From: Raphanus sativus
Lineage: Eukaryota > Streptophyta > Magnoliopsida > Brassicales > Brassicaceae
NCBI RefSeq assembly: GCF_000801105.2
Contig: NC_079516.1
Location: 51,505,265-51,569,264, forward strand
Direction of reading: 5' to 3'
Length of the DNA: 64,000 nucleotides
This document shows positions 49,009-63,329 of the stretch, piece after piece; the first letter of the stretch is position 1; each line of letters begins with the position of its first letter. Position numbers and translations under genes: made by a program. The notes beneath the pieces are model-generated. The model was not told where the DNA came from. It ran no database searches and was given only the letters and a program-made list of their open reading frames with translations.

Positions 49009-51138
49009 CTAGTTGACCAACAAAAATCCGTCAGCAGTAGATTTGTCCTTCTTCTTGTCTAGTTCAACTTTGATACTAGACACAACCAGCTCAGTATTCT
49101 TGACGTTTTCCTCAATCTTTGTGTTCAAACAATCCAGCTTTGATCCTACTTTCATCCCCTCAAGATCCTTGAGGCGTTCCTCCAGTTGTTGGACCCGAGA
49201 CTCGTCATCATCAAGCGTTGAATTCAAACAGTCGATCAAGAGTCCTAGATCCAGTAGCTCAACATTCTTGATGCGTTCCTCGAGTTGTTGGGCCCGAGAC
49301 TCACTAGCATCACATGATTTCTTCCTCCCCAAGGAAATTTCCTCAAGCTTCAACTTCAAACTGTCCAGTTTATAGCCTGTTTCCATTAGCTCAATGTTCT
49401 TGACGCGTCCCTCGAGTAGTTGGGTTCGAGACTCAGAAGCATCATAGGCTTTCTTCTTCTCCAAGGAAATCTCCTCAAGCTTGGACTTGAAACGGTCCAG
49501 TTTAAACCCTAATTCCATCAACTCAAGATTCTTGACGCTTTCTTCAAGTTTTTGGACACGAGACTCATCAGCATCAAGCGTTGAACTCAAACAGTCGATC
49601 AAGAGTCCTAGATCCAGTAGCTCAATACTCTTGATGCGTTCCTCAAGTTGTTGGGCCTGAGACTCACTAGCATCATATGATTTCTTCATCTCCAAGGAGA
49701 TCTCAAGTTTTGACTTCAAACAGTCCTTCTTGATGCCTGATACCATTATTTCAAGATTCTTGATGCGTTCCTCTTGTTGTTGGACCAAAGACTCATCATG
49801 AGCATCATATGATTTCTTCTTCTCCAAGGAAACCTCTTCAAGCTTCGACTTCAGACTGTCCAGCTTAAGCTCTAATTCCACCAGCTCAGGATTCTCGATG
49901 CGCTCCTTAAGCTTTGAGTTCAAACAGTCTTTGTTGAAGCCTGATACCATCAGTTCAAGATTCTTGATGCGTTCCTCTTGTTGTTGAACCAAAGACTCAT
50001 CAACACCGTCTGCCTTCTTCTTCAAGGAAAGTTCATCAAACTTTGACCTCAACCAGTCTAGCTTGAATCCTACTTCCACCAGCTCACTCAACTTTCTGCA
50101 AGCTTTGCTTAGAGTATTCTTGTATTCTGTCTTCACCACGTGCTCTGCGAATATCTTTTTCACTGAAGCAACCTGCAAAGAAAGCGTGTTTTTTGTTACT
50201 CATCCATATAAATCATATGTTTTTATCCCGAAATAAAAGAAGAGACATTACATAGGCAGCAAAAACTTGAAAACCGTTGATATCCACAGTCTCCTGCTTC
50301 TTGTTCTCGGGCACATCTCCACCCTCTCCATCAAAAGCTTCAACAACTTTGATGTAGACTTCAATGATGAGTTGGTCCTTCTCCAAAAACCCTTCTTCTT
50401 GAAACTTGCTTAGAGGCAAGATCTTTCGGAAACCCCATGTTGGATTCCAAGCGCAAAACAATCTCTTTGACTTTTCAGCTACAAAAAGACAAAAAGTTTA
50501 GTTCACATGCTTATGTATAGTTGCTACCTCTTCAAGATTTCAAACATGAGTTTGTGGGATATTATCCAATCAGTTTGCATCTCTTTGCTGAAATAAACTA
50601 TCAGACCTCTCAATTCATATCCAAGAGGTGCTCTCTTAGTGCTATACGTTTGTAAACTCCAAACACATGAAATTTCAAAACAAAAAGAATGAAAAGAAAA
50701 GAGTCAAACGGGGAAAGATGTAACTCCATTACTTGGTGATCTATAGAGCTCTTTGTTGGACTCACTCAGCACACGGAAATAAAATTTAGCACTTCTTCGC
50801 CATCCAGTTCGCAAGGATTTGCGATTTGCAACGTTGAGTAACAAACACAAGTGACCATTAAAACGACCAGAAACTCCCTTTGGATGAACTGAAAGATACC
50901 TGAAAGAATGTATAAAACAAAAGATGAAACACTGCTAGGTACAAAAAAAAAAACAATGAATAATCAATCTCCGAGAACAAAAGGACAGAGAGACTTTAAC
51001 AAGTAAAAGTTTAAGTTTAGATTCTTCTATGTTTTACCATTCGCATCCGTCAGCCTCGAATACATTCGAGGCTATGACAGTTTCCTTGTTCGAGAAGTTA
51101 CCTATCTCAAGCGTGAAACAAGGTTTTTGATCCCACAT
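49009..51138 (-). CDS. MATH-domain and coiled-coil protein, cluster gene D (longest)
   Basis: Four exons: 51038-51138, 50733-50899, 50252-50478 and 49009-50172, giving 552 residues, about 100 more than genes B and C. MATH domain about 5-165. Exon 4 (1164 bp) holds about nine or ten coiled-coil units. A block with [11 protein letters not shown] appears twice (about 49210-49260 and 49580-49630), separated by two 44-residue units, which shows an internal duplication. The C-terminus is GFLLVN. The exon 3 acceptor is TAG rather than CAG and adds a Lys-rich TEKSKR. The frame is intact. Confidence 0.86.
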
Positions 51139-51235
51139 ATTTGATCCCCCCAAAAAAATATCTGGTAGATTTTGTTATTTTCAGCAAAGACGAATTTTTC
51201 AGAAACTTTGTATACTTTCACGGATATAGATGTTT

Positions 51236-51243
51236 TATTTATA
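51236..51243 (-). promoter_or_regulatory. TATA box of MATH gene D
   Basis: TATAAATA on the minus strand, about 98 bp upstream of the ATG, preceded by GTCCTC, the same context as genes B and C. Confidence 0.6.
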
Positions 51244-51471
51244 GAGGACGCAAAAAAAAAACAGGAAAACTTCTTCGAAACCCTAGCCCAATAGGAATAC
51301 TCGAAGCAAAATAGTTAATTAAACAAAAAAAAATATTCTCTTTATATGATAAGATAAAATTTTAAAAGAAATTTCTCTAGTACTTTTCCATTATAATTAT
51401 CACTAAGAAAAATTCCATAATCTTGATGAAAATATTGTATACTGAAGAATATTAAATTTTAAGAAATTATA

Positions 51472-51580
51472 TGCCCAACTCACTGGGCTTACCCGAGGAT
51501 AAAGAACATGTAAACTATTGTGAAATTATATTCACTGGGCTTACCCGAGGATAACTCACTGGGCTTACCCGAGAAATTAT
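51472..51580 (+). repeat. Three copies of a 20-bp sequence
   Basis: CACTGGGCTTACCCGAG occurs three times, twice followed by GATAA, in an AT-rich spacer. Confidence 0.8.
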
Positions 51581-53611
51581 ATTCACATTTTTTAAAAAAA
51601 ATTAACAAAATATTTGTTAAATTATTAATGAAAAATTTTATCATAAAAATCCTGCGCTTGCAAAGCCTTAAAGGAGAGTAACGGTCGAGAGAAAACTTAA
51701 ACCCAATTAAAGGAAAACATGTTGATGAGGGAATTACCGGAAGAATTCAGTTGAATACTACTATAGGGTAATTAACTAACTACTACATTGTTTTACCAAA
51801 AAAAAAACTAATTACTACATTACTTTGATCAAATTTTTTTACTACATTGCTTTACATTATAGTCAATAAAAAAAATTCCAAAATTCTTTTCAATTTGTTG
51901 CTACTAGTAATGATAATAAATGTGACAATGTTTGAAATTCAATCAAATAATAGTTTATAATTAGTATTATTGATTTTTTTCAATATTACTAATAATATTT
52001 TATAATTAATGTTATTAAAATTTATTTATTTATTTTTATAATATTTAGTTGACTCTTAATATCTTTCAGTAACAGAAAAATTTATATTTTATTTATATAT
52101 AATATGATTTCTAAAAAACAATCACAAAATTTAGTCCCTATTTTTAAGAGATATTAAAAAGGAAACTAAAAAATAATTTTACAATAAGAATAATTTGATA
52201 AAATAATTTCAAATATTTTAGATACATAACACTATATACTTTTAATGAGGTATATTTATTATATTTTATTATAATTAATTTTTTTCTTTTCTTATTTCTA
52301 GTTTGTTTTCAATCTTATGTTTTTTTTATGTTTGTGTAACTTAAATTAACCACAAGTAAATCTGAATATTTATTTTAATATTATTTAAAATATATTTTAG
52401 TTTATCTTTCAATAAATCTAAAGCATAAAGTTATTTAGAATTTATAAATTATTTTAATTATTGTAAATATTGATATGCATTCATGAGCTTCAAAACAATT
52501 TACAGTTATATGTATATAATCTTCTATTGGTCATCGATTTATTTTCTAATTTCTTTTAAAAAAATCAACATATATCAAGTTATTAAAACTATTATGAAAA
52601 TACATGCATATTTAAATAAATAAAACTAAATTGTGAATAATACAATGCACAATCGTCTTTCCTTATTTTCCAACTCCATAAACTGTTCATTTCCCACTTC
52701 GTCTAACATTATACACATCTGTAATTACAATATTGTGATTCTATAGTCCAAGATCTATCAACCAAACAAATATTTTGCAAACTAAAGGATGTGTATTATG
52801 TGTCTGGTGTGGTGGCTGTACAGCATCGCTTGGTTTTGAGTTTGCGTCAAACCAAGAATTACAGTCGTTTGGGACATGTCTATTAGCTAGTTTCTGATCT
52901 CAATTGATTTCTCTGAACTACTAATTATTCTTGACTTTTCAGAAATATCAGATTATCCCATAAATATAGATTTTTGTCTACTTATGGGGCCTCTATTCTC
53001 ATTTTTTTCCACAACAAATAATTTAGATTGAAAACACATTCGATATGGAAAAAAATAATGGCTAAAATGCAATCGATGTCAATGTTCATGCTTATAAAAC
53101 AGGGGCATTCAAAAATTGCATAATTGACTCCTTCGTCATCTTTCCCATATCTTACACAATAATTATCGTATTACACGTAAATATAGTTACATAATTTTAT
53201 AGTAGAGCTATATGAATCAAATAATAAAGGAGATATACGATATCTACTTTATTGATTCTTCGTATTCAGTGATTTTCTTCTTCTATTTTAAAAAATTGAA
53301 TGAATTCTTATTATTCGAGGATGGAGATGATATCCATTTATTGATTTCTTGATATTAAATTATTTTTTTGTTACGTTGGATGATTACTTCAAAGATGGGA
53401 ACTATATCTACTTCTATGGAACTTTTTAAATTCAAGGTTTGATTATGCAAATTGACTGGTAACGTCTAAATATGCGTATGGTCAAGCACAAGTATATAAA
53501 ACTTTCCGAAACTTAAGCCCTTTCTAAAAAAAAAAAAAAAAATCTTTCCGAAACGTCTTACAGTCCAAATTTCTTTGTCCGGCACAACACTCTAATACAG
53601 ATTATTTTTCC
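51581..53611. other. Intergenic, very AT-rich, no gene seen
   Basis: The copper amine oxidase gene expected here from Arabidopsis order is absent. No transposon ends were recognised. Confidence 0.55.
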
Positions 53612-53620
53612 TATATATAT
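53612..53620 (+). promoter_or_regulatory. TATA box of the cysteine-rich peptide gene
   Basis: TATATATAT about 95 bp upstream of the chosen ATG. Confidence 0.5.
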
Positions 53621-53714
53621 TCACCGAGACGAAGATCTCAACTCCACACAATCCAACCCCTTCAAACAAATTTTGTTATTTGTTCTTTTTGAAGAAACTT
53701 TTCTTTTTAAGAAA

Positions 53715-54029
53715 ATGAAACTAAAGCAAACCAACGTGATGTTTATGGTGTTAGCCCTGATCTCGGCATTGGTTTTCCTACAATCAGAAGCTGATGAATG
53801 TCCGACAGGAAATATAAATCTCGTACCAGGATGTTTCGATGCGTTGAGATTAGCATCTGGCAAAGATTACAGCAGGCTATCAAGAGCTTGTTGCAGAGCA
53901 GTCTATTCAATAAACTCTGATACTTGCTTCTTTCTTTTCTATCCTAGCCCGCCTTACCCTATTAAGACGTTCAAAAACATTTGTCTTAATGTTAATTATG
54001 TCCCTGAACCTGATGGTTCACGTTTCTAA
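53715..54029 (+). CDS. Small secreted cysteine-rich protein, ECA1/prolamin-like
   Basis: Intronless, 104 residues from ATG 53715. An upstream in-frame ATG at 53673 would add 14 residues ahead of the signal peptide and is less likely. The signal peptide covers about 1-26 (MVLALISALVFLQSEA). The mature part has six cysteines at 29, 40, 59, 60, 71 and 90, including the CC pair in LSRACCRAVYS. This pattern fits the plant prolamin-like/ECA1 family, whose members are often expressed in gametophytes and include the EC1 egg-cell proteins. Family placement is by pattern only. I know no gene at this place in Arabidopsis, so it may be lineage-specific. Confidence 0.7.
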   Translation: MKLKQTNVMFMVLALISALVFLQSEADECPTGNINLVPGCFDALRLASGKDYSRLSRACCRAVYSINSDTCFFLFYPSPPYPIKTFKNICLNVNYVPEPDGSRF

Positions 54030-54973
54030 TAATTTTTAATAATATTTTTTTTTAAAGTGAATCAAACGTTCTTATTTGATATTCTCATTTATATTTATTT
54101 AATTAATTTCTTAGTAATGGAAGAAGATACATGCTAACATATACATACTATATATATCCTTGATAGTATCACATAATTGATACACAAATCAATTTTTTTT
54201 TGAATGAATAAATCAATTTCTATAGTCACAAACTCTCTTCACATCTCTGTAAGCCTTACATATGTATATAAGAAAATTAAGTGCACTAAGCACACATACT
54301 GATCCTGTGATATATATATATATATATATATATACTGAAGGATTCTTCATGCTACATTTTTGTACACACATTTGGCATCCCAGACAAGGTCCACTACTCC
54401 AGTTTCTACATTCCCAAACTCAACAACAGATCCCCGATAGAGAAGAAGACAGGCTAGACCTCCTCTTTTTTTATGTAGGCACATAACTTGCATGGTCTGC
54501 TATCGATCTTAATATCACGCTCACATTGACTAACTAATGTTTCAAGTGGATGAATTCAGTAAACTCCATTGTTACTATCTCAAGATTTTTAAAAACAAAA
54601 CATCAAAGTTCCAATAAAAAATCTTCATTGGATTTCTAAACAAACAAACAAACAAAAAAAAAATAGAAGAAATTTAAGAGAAGAATTACAAGAAATCAAA
54701 TTAAACAGATCTCTCACATGAAAAAGACATTCTGATGCAGAAAAAGAAGTTAATAAACAATTGTGCATAATGGGTATTGTAGAGAGTCCATTGACCTCTT
54801 TTCTCTTCTTCTTGGTTATCGAGGAAGGTAAGAGAGGGTCTTCTTCGCCTATAACACACACTATACTTTCGGTGGTGGGACTAAGTTGGAACTTAAAAAA
54901 ACACACAGCAATCTTAACTGGGACTTTTCAGTTGTTGGTTGCAGCTGCTGAGAGGTGACTCTGTATCCAGTGA
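54030..54973. other. Intergenic and PP2A 3' UTR
   Basis: No gene seen. A TA repeat of about 26 bases lies near 54309. Confidence 0.6.
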
Positions 54974-57801
<2,828 letters not shown>

Positions 57802-58251
57802 TCTCGTTACTTCCCTCTTCTTCGTCCGATCCGGGGAAACTCAGGAACTAGGTTTTCCAAATTAGGGGAATCTCTAACCCTAAATTGGATTGAATCTGCG
57901 TATTCTCCGCCCCTCTTTCTCTCTCTGAGTGATAGAAGAAGATCGAAAAGGGAATGGCGCGTGAGAGAAGAGAAGCGAGTGGTTTGTAGGCTTTCGAGAT
58001 GTATTCTCGGTTATTACCATAATACCCCCCCCCCTTTAAAAAATCCTCACCGGTACGGGAATAAGAGGACATAATAAACCCGGTTATTGGCTTCCGAAAG
58101 TTTCCGGTTTAGTTAAACCGGGTCCAACTTATTTAACAGTTTCGAGAAGAAGGTTTTATTTTTTGTTGCTTTCTTCGCCTATTCGTCTTCCTTTAAGGGT
58201 TTTGCGCTCACCCGTCTCTCTTCTCTCTCGCTCACTCGCTCGCTCTGTGTG

Positions 58252-59688
58252 ATGACGACGAGATCTGACTCCGATGAGTGTCTTGTGCAAGACCCACTAA
58301 CCTCCTCAGAGAAAGCTTCTATCTCTCGCGAAGATTCGGCTGAAGAAGACTCGCTAAAGGTCGTTTCTTTGTCTCCTCCACTAGAGAACGACTCTGTTGT
58401 AGAGATAAGCTCAAAGAATCAAGTAAAGTCTTCGCCTTTTGCTTCTGTTACTGAGAAAGAAGATAGTGAGAGTATCCATCCGGATTCTGTTGAAGTTTCT
58501 TTATCTGAAGCCCAGGCTATGGATGTGGATTGTCCTGGAGTCCTCTCTGTATCTGAAGCTGCCTCCGCGTTTCTTGAAGAGAACAAGGTTGGTGAGGAAC
58601 TGCAACAGATCAAGGAGACCTCTGCTCTACAAGATGATGTGCACAAGATGGAGGAGACTGATGTGTCCGTTGTTTGTAAGGGACAAGAAGATTCCGATGT
58701 GCAGAGACTTTTGGAGGCTGAGAAGAGGAGACTGTTGGCTGAGATCGAAACCGGAGCAATCTTCAGGAAGGAGGAAGATGCGGAGACGCTCGCTGTGGCT
58801 TCTGATTTTCATCAGAAGGTGGAGAGAGTGAGAGTTAAAGACAACGCTTTTGTTGGGAGGTCTGTGAAGATCGATGTGGTTGACGACACTGCGCTGCTCA
58901 ATGTCGTTCCTTTCTGCAAGAAAGGTAAAGACCATCATCATCATGCCAAGAGGTCAGGAACCGCACACGGTGATGATAAGGAAGCACCGAGGAAGCATAA
59001 GAAAACTGGAGTGAAGCATCAACACGTTGAAGCAAGTGGCGGCAAGATAATGTACTCTTTGAACCAGATGAAGTCGATGAGGTATGCTAACATGGGGAAT
59101 CAGAGGAAACTGTGGAGTGACATGTACGCTAGGCTCCTACCTGAGCTGGTGAGTGAGTACGAAGGTCTAGTTAGCTTGAAGAAGATGAATCAGAAGAATT
59201 CAAAGTCGAGTGGCATCGGTATTCTCGGTAACCCTCTCTACTTGCTTTACTTTTCATCTAATCTGGCTGCATTTTCTGTTGGTTTGAACATGTTGAGAAA
59301 AACTTTAGGTCTAAGAAAAATAGGCCACACTCCAAATTTTGATCATCTAAGCTCACGTTTCACCTTTAAGCTATATCCTCACCTTATGCATATATAGTAT
59401 GTGTTTGTGTCTCTATCCCTCTAGCTATACTCAAAGGGGTTTTATGTCTTCTTTCTCTGGTTAGGTTTAGTGTCTACTCTTTCCTCAGTGTTTTTTTCCC
59501 CAAGTATCTATATTCAAACCACTCTACCAGCCTTTTTGATGTTGTTTCCGGATCTGTTCTTTGTTGATCCGTTCTCTCCTCCGTTCCAAAAAAAGATATC
59601 GTTTGATAGAGGCCTTTTTCATTTCTTTTCCACAGGTTCTGTATCGGCTGTACCAAGACGAAACCGTGTGAATGTCTTTGTACATTGA
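58252..59688 (+). CDS. Uncharacterised plant protein, two-exon model
   Basis: The main exon starts at ATG 58252. It codes for an acidic Ser/Glu-rich N-terminus (about 1-150), a charged helical stretch (RLLEAEKRRLLAEIETG), a His/Lys-rich segment (KDHHHHAKR) and a conserved-looking block (YSLNQMKSMRYANMGNQRKLW, DMYARLLPELVSEYEGL). The frame stays open to 59397, but the last 55 residues look like intron read-through. A strong donor (CG/GTAACC, exon end 59227) and acceptor (CCACAG, exon start 59636) give 342 residues ending VPRRNRVNVFVH. Unspliced, the product would have 381. I do not recognise a function. Only the block near residues 265-310 resembles a small plant family. Confidence 0.6.
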
Positions 59689-60096
59689 GCCGTGACCTGA
59701 AGAAACCTGTCAAAGTCCCTTTGTTCACCAACTCTTTTTTTTTTCTTAAGACACTCTACAACTTCTTTCTTTTTTTCCCCTTTTCTATGACACAACAGAA
59801 ACCGTGTGAATACCTAAGTCATTCTCTCTGTACATAGATTCTTGGTTCAGATTGTAAAAAGGGCATTTAGTGAGGTTCAGAGTGTGTATAGCCATAATTC
59901 TTTGGCTGAAATTGTACAATGTTCATTCATCTTCAATAAAACAAAAAAAATCAAAACTTTTGGAAGCAAATTCTTTCTCTGTCTCTAGCTCTTATTTGTT
60001 TCCAAGCAAATTACTTACTCTGAAACACATACAACTTCAATCACCAAATTTGACTACTCTTCCTCTTGATGAGAAAATATAGGCACCAAAGAAGGA

Positions 60097-61039
60097 ATGG
60101 ATGATTTAACACTTGAAGAAGAAGAAGAGGAGGAAGAGTACAGTGAAGATAATGACGATTACAATAGCATTTTGAAACCTGCCTTTGAGGTTGATGGAGA
60201 ACCTGATTTCGAATCTGGACCACCAGAAGATGGCTTTGAATACTTAAGACGAGTCAGGTATATATTTTGTCTCTTTGTTTCCCATCTTTCAGTGTATCTG
60301 CATTTTTTTTTGGCATGTATGGTAAATGTTGTTTTTTCATATTTTAGGTGGGAAGCAAAGCGTGTTCCCAATGTAAAAGTAGCCAAGATAGATGAAAGCA
60401 AGTACATAACGAAAGAGCAAAGTGTCTACATGCCACAGATACCTGAAATCCCCAAATGTCCAGAGCACTTGTTACCGCTCAAGGAATGGGAAGACTCATT
60501 ACTTTCTGACTTCTCACACCTTCGCCTGGTACTTCCTCTAACTAACTTGCTTACTATCAGTGTTTACTCTTAATGGACAAGAGCTGAATGGCACTAGTGT
60601 TGTCTTTTTTTTTATGCAGGCCTTATCACAAACTGACAACAACTTCTTCGGTGACGAGATCATGTCATCAAGTCCGTCTACAGAGTATATGCTTATGGGG
60701 ATGTTCAGTACACGTCTCAACACGGTTACAGACGAGTCATTTGGTGTGGTGGTTTCGGAAATACAAGGAATGGACTCGGTGACGCGGGTATCAAGGCTGA
60801 AAAAGAGGATATGTTTGGTTGAGAAGGAGAGCGGTTTACAAGACAGTGACTGTATATGGGTAGTAGCATTGTGTGCATCAGTGGACACTCCTTTGGATGG
60901 TGATACTTGTGCTTGTCTCAGGGCTCTTCTGAGGAAGTGTGCTAGTGTTCGTGCGTTAGAGGTTGAAGATGAGCAAGTTATCATCATGGCGAATATGCTC
61001 ATCACCATCGCAGGCAGATATTTTGGCCAAATGGAATAA
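60097..61039 (+). CDS. Gemin2/SIP1-like spliceosome assembly protein
   Basis: Three exons: 60097-60257, 60348-60528 and 60620-61039, giving 253 residues. A very acidic N-terminus ([14 protein letters not shown]) is followed by GFEYLRRVRWEAKRVPNVKVA, typical of the Gemin2 family, and a helical C-terminal half (RLNTVTDESFG, ACLRALLRKCASVRA). Gemin2 proteins help load Sm proteins onto snRNAs. It corresponds to At2g42510 by position, next to PP2A. It is shorter than the main plant Gemin2 that I recall, so it may be a divergent or partial paralogue. The upstream 5' region shows no further coding exon. Confidence 0.72.
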
Positions 61040-61452
61040 GAGAAGAAGTTAGATGATAACTGATGCTCTTGCTTTGAATCCTGTCTTTGTTGAATGAAAT
61101 TAGAAGAAGAATTACTTGAGTATTTTTTTTTCTTTTATGTATCCTATTCCTATCCATATTTTAATTTTAATCCAAAACAAACACACCTTTACCTCTACTT
61201 TTTCATATTTTTAAATATATTTTTGAAAATTGAAAAATATTTTTATACACAAGTTAAATACAAATATAATGAAAATTTCCTACTTCCAAAAAGAATATTA
61301 TATATTTATCATTATCAAAAATTACACATTCATTTATTTATTTTTAGCTACATTGTCATATCTAGGAATCATCAACTTCATGCATTAGGTATAAATCCTC
61401 AATATCTAAGGTGACTTCAACTTCCTCAAGTGAATTAAAGCATATAAGTACA

Positions 61453-62231
61453 GAGTTCGTGAAGTTCTTGTCTAAAGGTACGTTTGGATCAGTAGACCTC
61501 GTCAGATACACCAAAAGCGATGGCTCGTCACCGCCGTGAAAGCCTCCGACTGCGAAAACTCGTACTTTCTTCAAAGAGAAGCTCTGGTTCTATCAAAGCT
61601 CAAAGGATGTAGAAACATCATACAATGCTATAGAAACTATGACTTGGTAGAGGACTTAGACGTGGACGGTTGGAGAATCTTCAAGATGGTTACGGAGTAT
61701 GCAACTGTAGGGAGTCTAGCGAATTTCATGGACAGTTACAAAGATAGCAAGTTGCCTGAAACGATGATCAAGGACTTCACACGTATGATTCTTCGAGGAT
61801 TGGTCTCTGTTCATAACCTAGGTTATGTTCATTGTGATCTCAAACCAGAGAACCTCCTTATGTTCCCGTGTGGACGGTCTTACGAGCTAAAGATTTCGGA
61901 TTTTGGGTCTTCTACCGAAGTAGGAGATGTTGCTGAGACATGGGAGTCTAATCCTCCGTTTGTAGGCTCGCCTATTTACATGTCACCAGAGTCGGTCTAT
62001 AACGGTGTGGCCTAGATTTGGGTTTAATGATCTTGCGTCTGTTTTGTTGAGTGGAGAAGCGCCTGAGATTCCAAAGAATGTGCCGTATGATGCAAGGGAT
62101 TTTTTTTAGAAACTTGCTTCGCAAGAAACCCTGAGGATAGAGGAAGTGCTTCGGGTTTGCTATTACATCGATTCTTGTGTGAAGAGGACATGTTTGGTCT
62201 CCGGTGCCTCTTTGCTGAACTTGATGGTTGA
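61453..62231 (+). pseudogene. Broken MAPKKK-like protein kinase gene
   Basis: Recognisable kinase pieces in order: FVKFLSKGTFGSVDLVRY (glycine loop, 61456 on), a frameshift near 61527, AVKAS (ATP lysine), HCDLKPENLL (catalytic loop), KISDFGSS (DFG) and SPIYMSPES. After YNGVA there is a stop at 62013 and a deletion of most of subdomains IX-X. Similarity resumes with APEIPKNVPYDARDF, then a second frameshift in the T run at 62100. The tail reads ARNPEDRGSASGLLLHRFL and CLFAELDG. The start ATG is also lost (CAGAG before TTCGTG). It corresponds to At2g42550 by position. A 159-residue frame from 61536 remains but lacks the glycine loop. Confidence 0.85.
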
Positions 62232-62871
62232 AGGTCTCGATTGTTTGTTTTGTTTATATCTAATAAGAAAATTTATTTATTCTTAGATAATTGAATTCTT
62301 ACTGTAAGTCTGGATCGATTGTTTATTTACATTTTGTTTATACTCAGTGTGCATATGCATAATGTTTTTTTACTGTAAATGCAAACACTAACACAAAAAC
62401 CAGTACCAACGGAAAAAATAGAAATTAGTATTGTGACTATAACTTTTAGATCAAATAGTAGAGTTTATAGGATCATATGTTTGATTTCCGTGAGAGAAGT
62501 CAATTCTCATTAAAGAAAATTATATGATTTAGACGTTCTGTTGAATGTTTTATGGTTTACGTTTGTAAAACCAAATTATATATTTTATAGTGTAGAAAAT
62601 CTGATTTATGTATTGTTTGCTGTAAATTTTCAGTATACATATAAACACAAACAAAAAAACATATCCAGACCTAAATAACTCGGGTACTAAATCCTTCCAC
62701 GGCTGTGTAAATTGTATTCTTGAGATGTTTTCAACATTTTCAGAGTCACGTTAGCATCTAAAAGTTTTAGTCTAAAACGTTATTTCAGTCAAGAATCAAG
62801 CGATCACAATTGAAAGTTAACTAAAGAAATAGATTGTTCTTGAGTAACTTATACATAAAACAAAAGAGATT
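62232..62871. other. Intergenic, no gene seen
   Basis: AT-rich spacer between the kinase pseudogene and the 3' end of TBL39. Confidence 0.55.
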
Positions 62872-63163
62872 TTAAGAGAAAAGAGCCGAGTAAAAGAGTA
62901 CGTTCCAAGTATCAGGTAGACCAGGAAGACACCAATGGCTACAGTCATTACCAGGATGGTTCCCACTGTAAGCAGAAGGGTGAGCATCTTTACGAAGCTG
63001 AGATAGACCGGTTATGTCGAGCCAATAGACTGGTTTCTTCAATCTTCTAAACACTTTGTTTAAAATCACCCAAGCCACTGGTGGCCCTCCTGGATACTTC
63101 CTCCCGTAGAATGGTTGTGTCTGACTCTTACATGACTTCAGTGGCTCTCCCCAATCCCTTCCA
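62872..63163 (-). CDS. TBL39: TBL39-like O-acetyltransferase, last exon (partial gene)
   Basis: The final exon of a trichome-birefringence-like gene codes for 97 residues and begins at a TTGGCAG acceptor. It carries the C-terminal PC-esterase signatures [17 protein letters not shown] and the DxxH block [15 protein letters not shown]. These proteins acetylate wall polysaccharides in the Golgi. The remaining exons lie beyond the window end on the minus strand. The intron upstream of this exon contains Helitron H6. The TBL39 name follows Arabidopsis order (At2g42570). Confidence 0.85.
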
Positions 63164-63329
63164 CTGCCAATAAAAAATCATCTAATTAAAGTAACGCCTA
63201 GATAATGTTAGAGAAGTGCATAAACCATAATCACCTAGACAATAATGCATAGTATCAAAATAATAGTATGGCCCGGTTCTGACCACAAACAAACAGATGA
63301 AACATTGACCCATAAACTTTAAAGAGCTA

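Noticed and set aside
60538..61008. Minus-strand 156-codon frame
   Set aside because: It is the antisense shadow of Gemin2-like exon 3.
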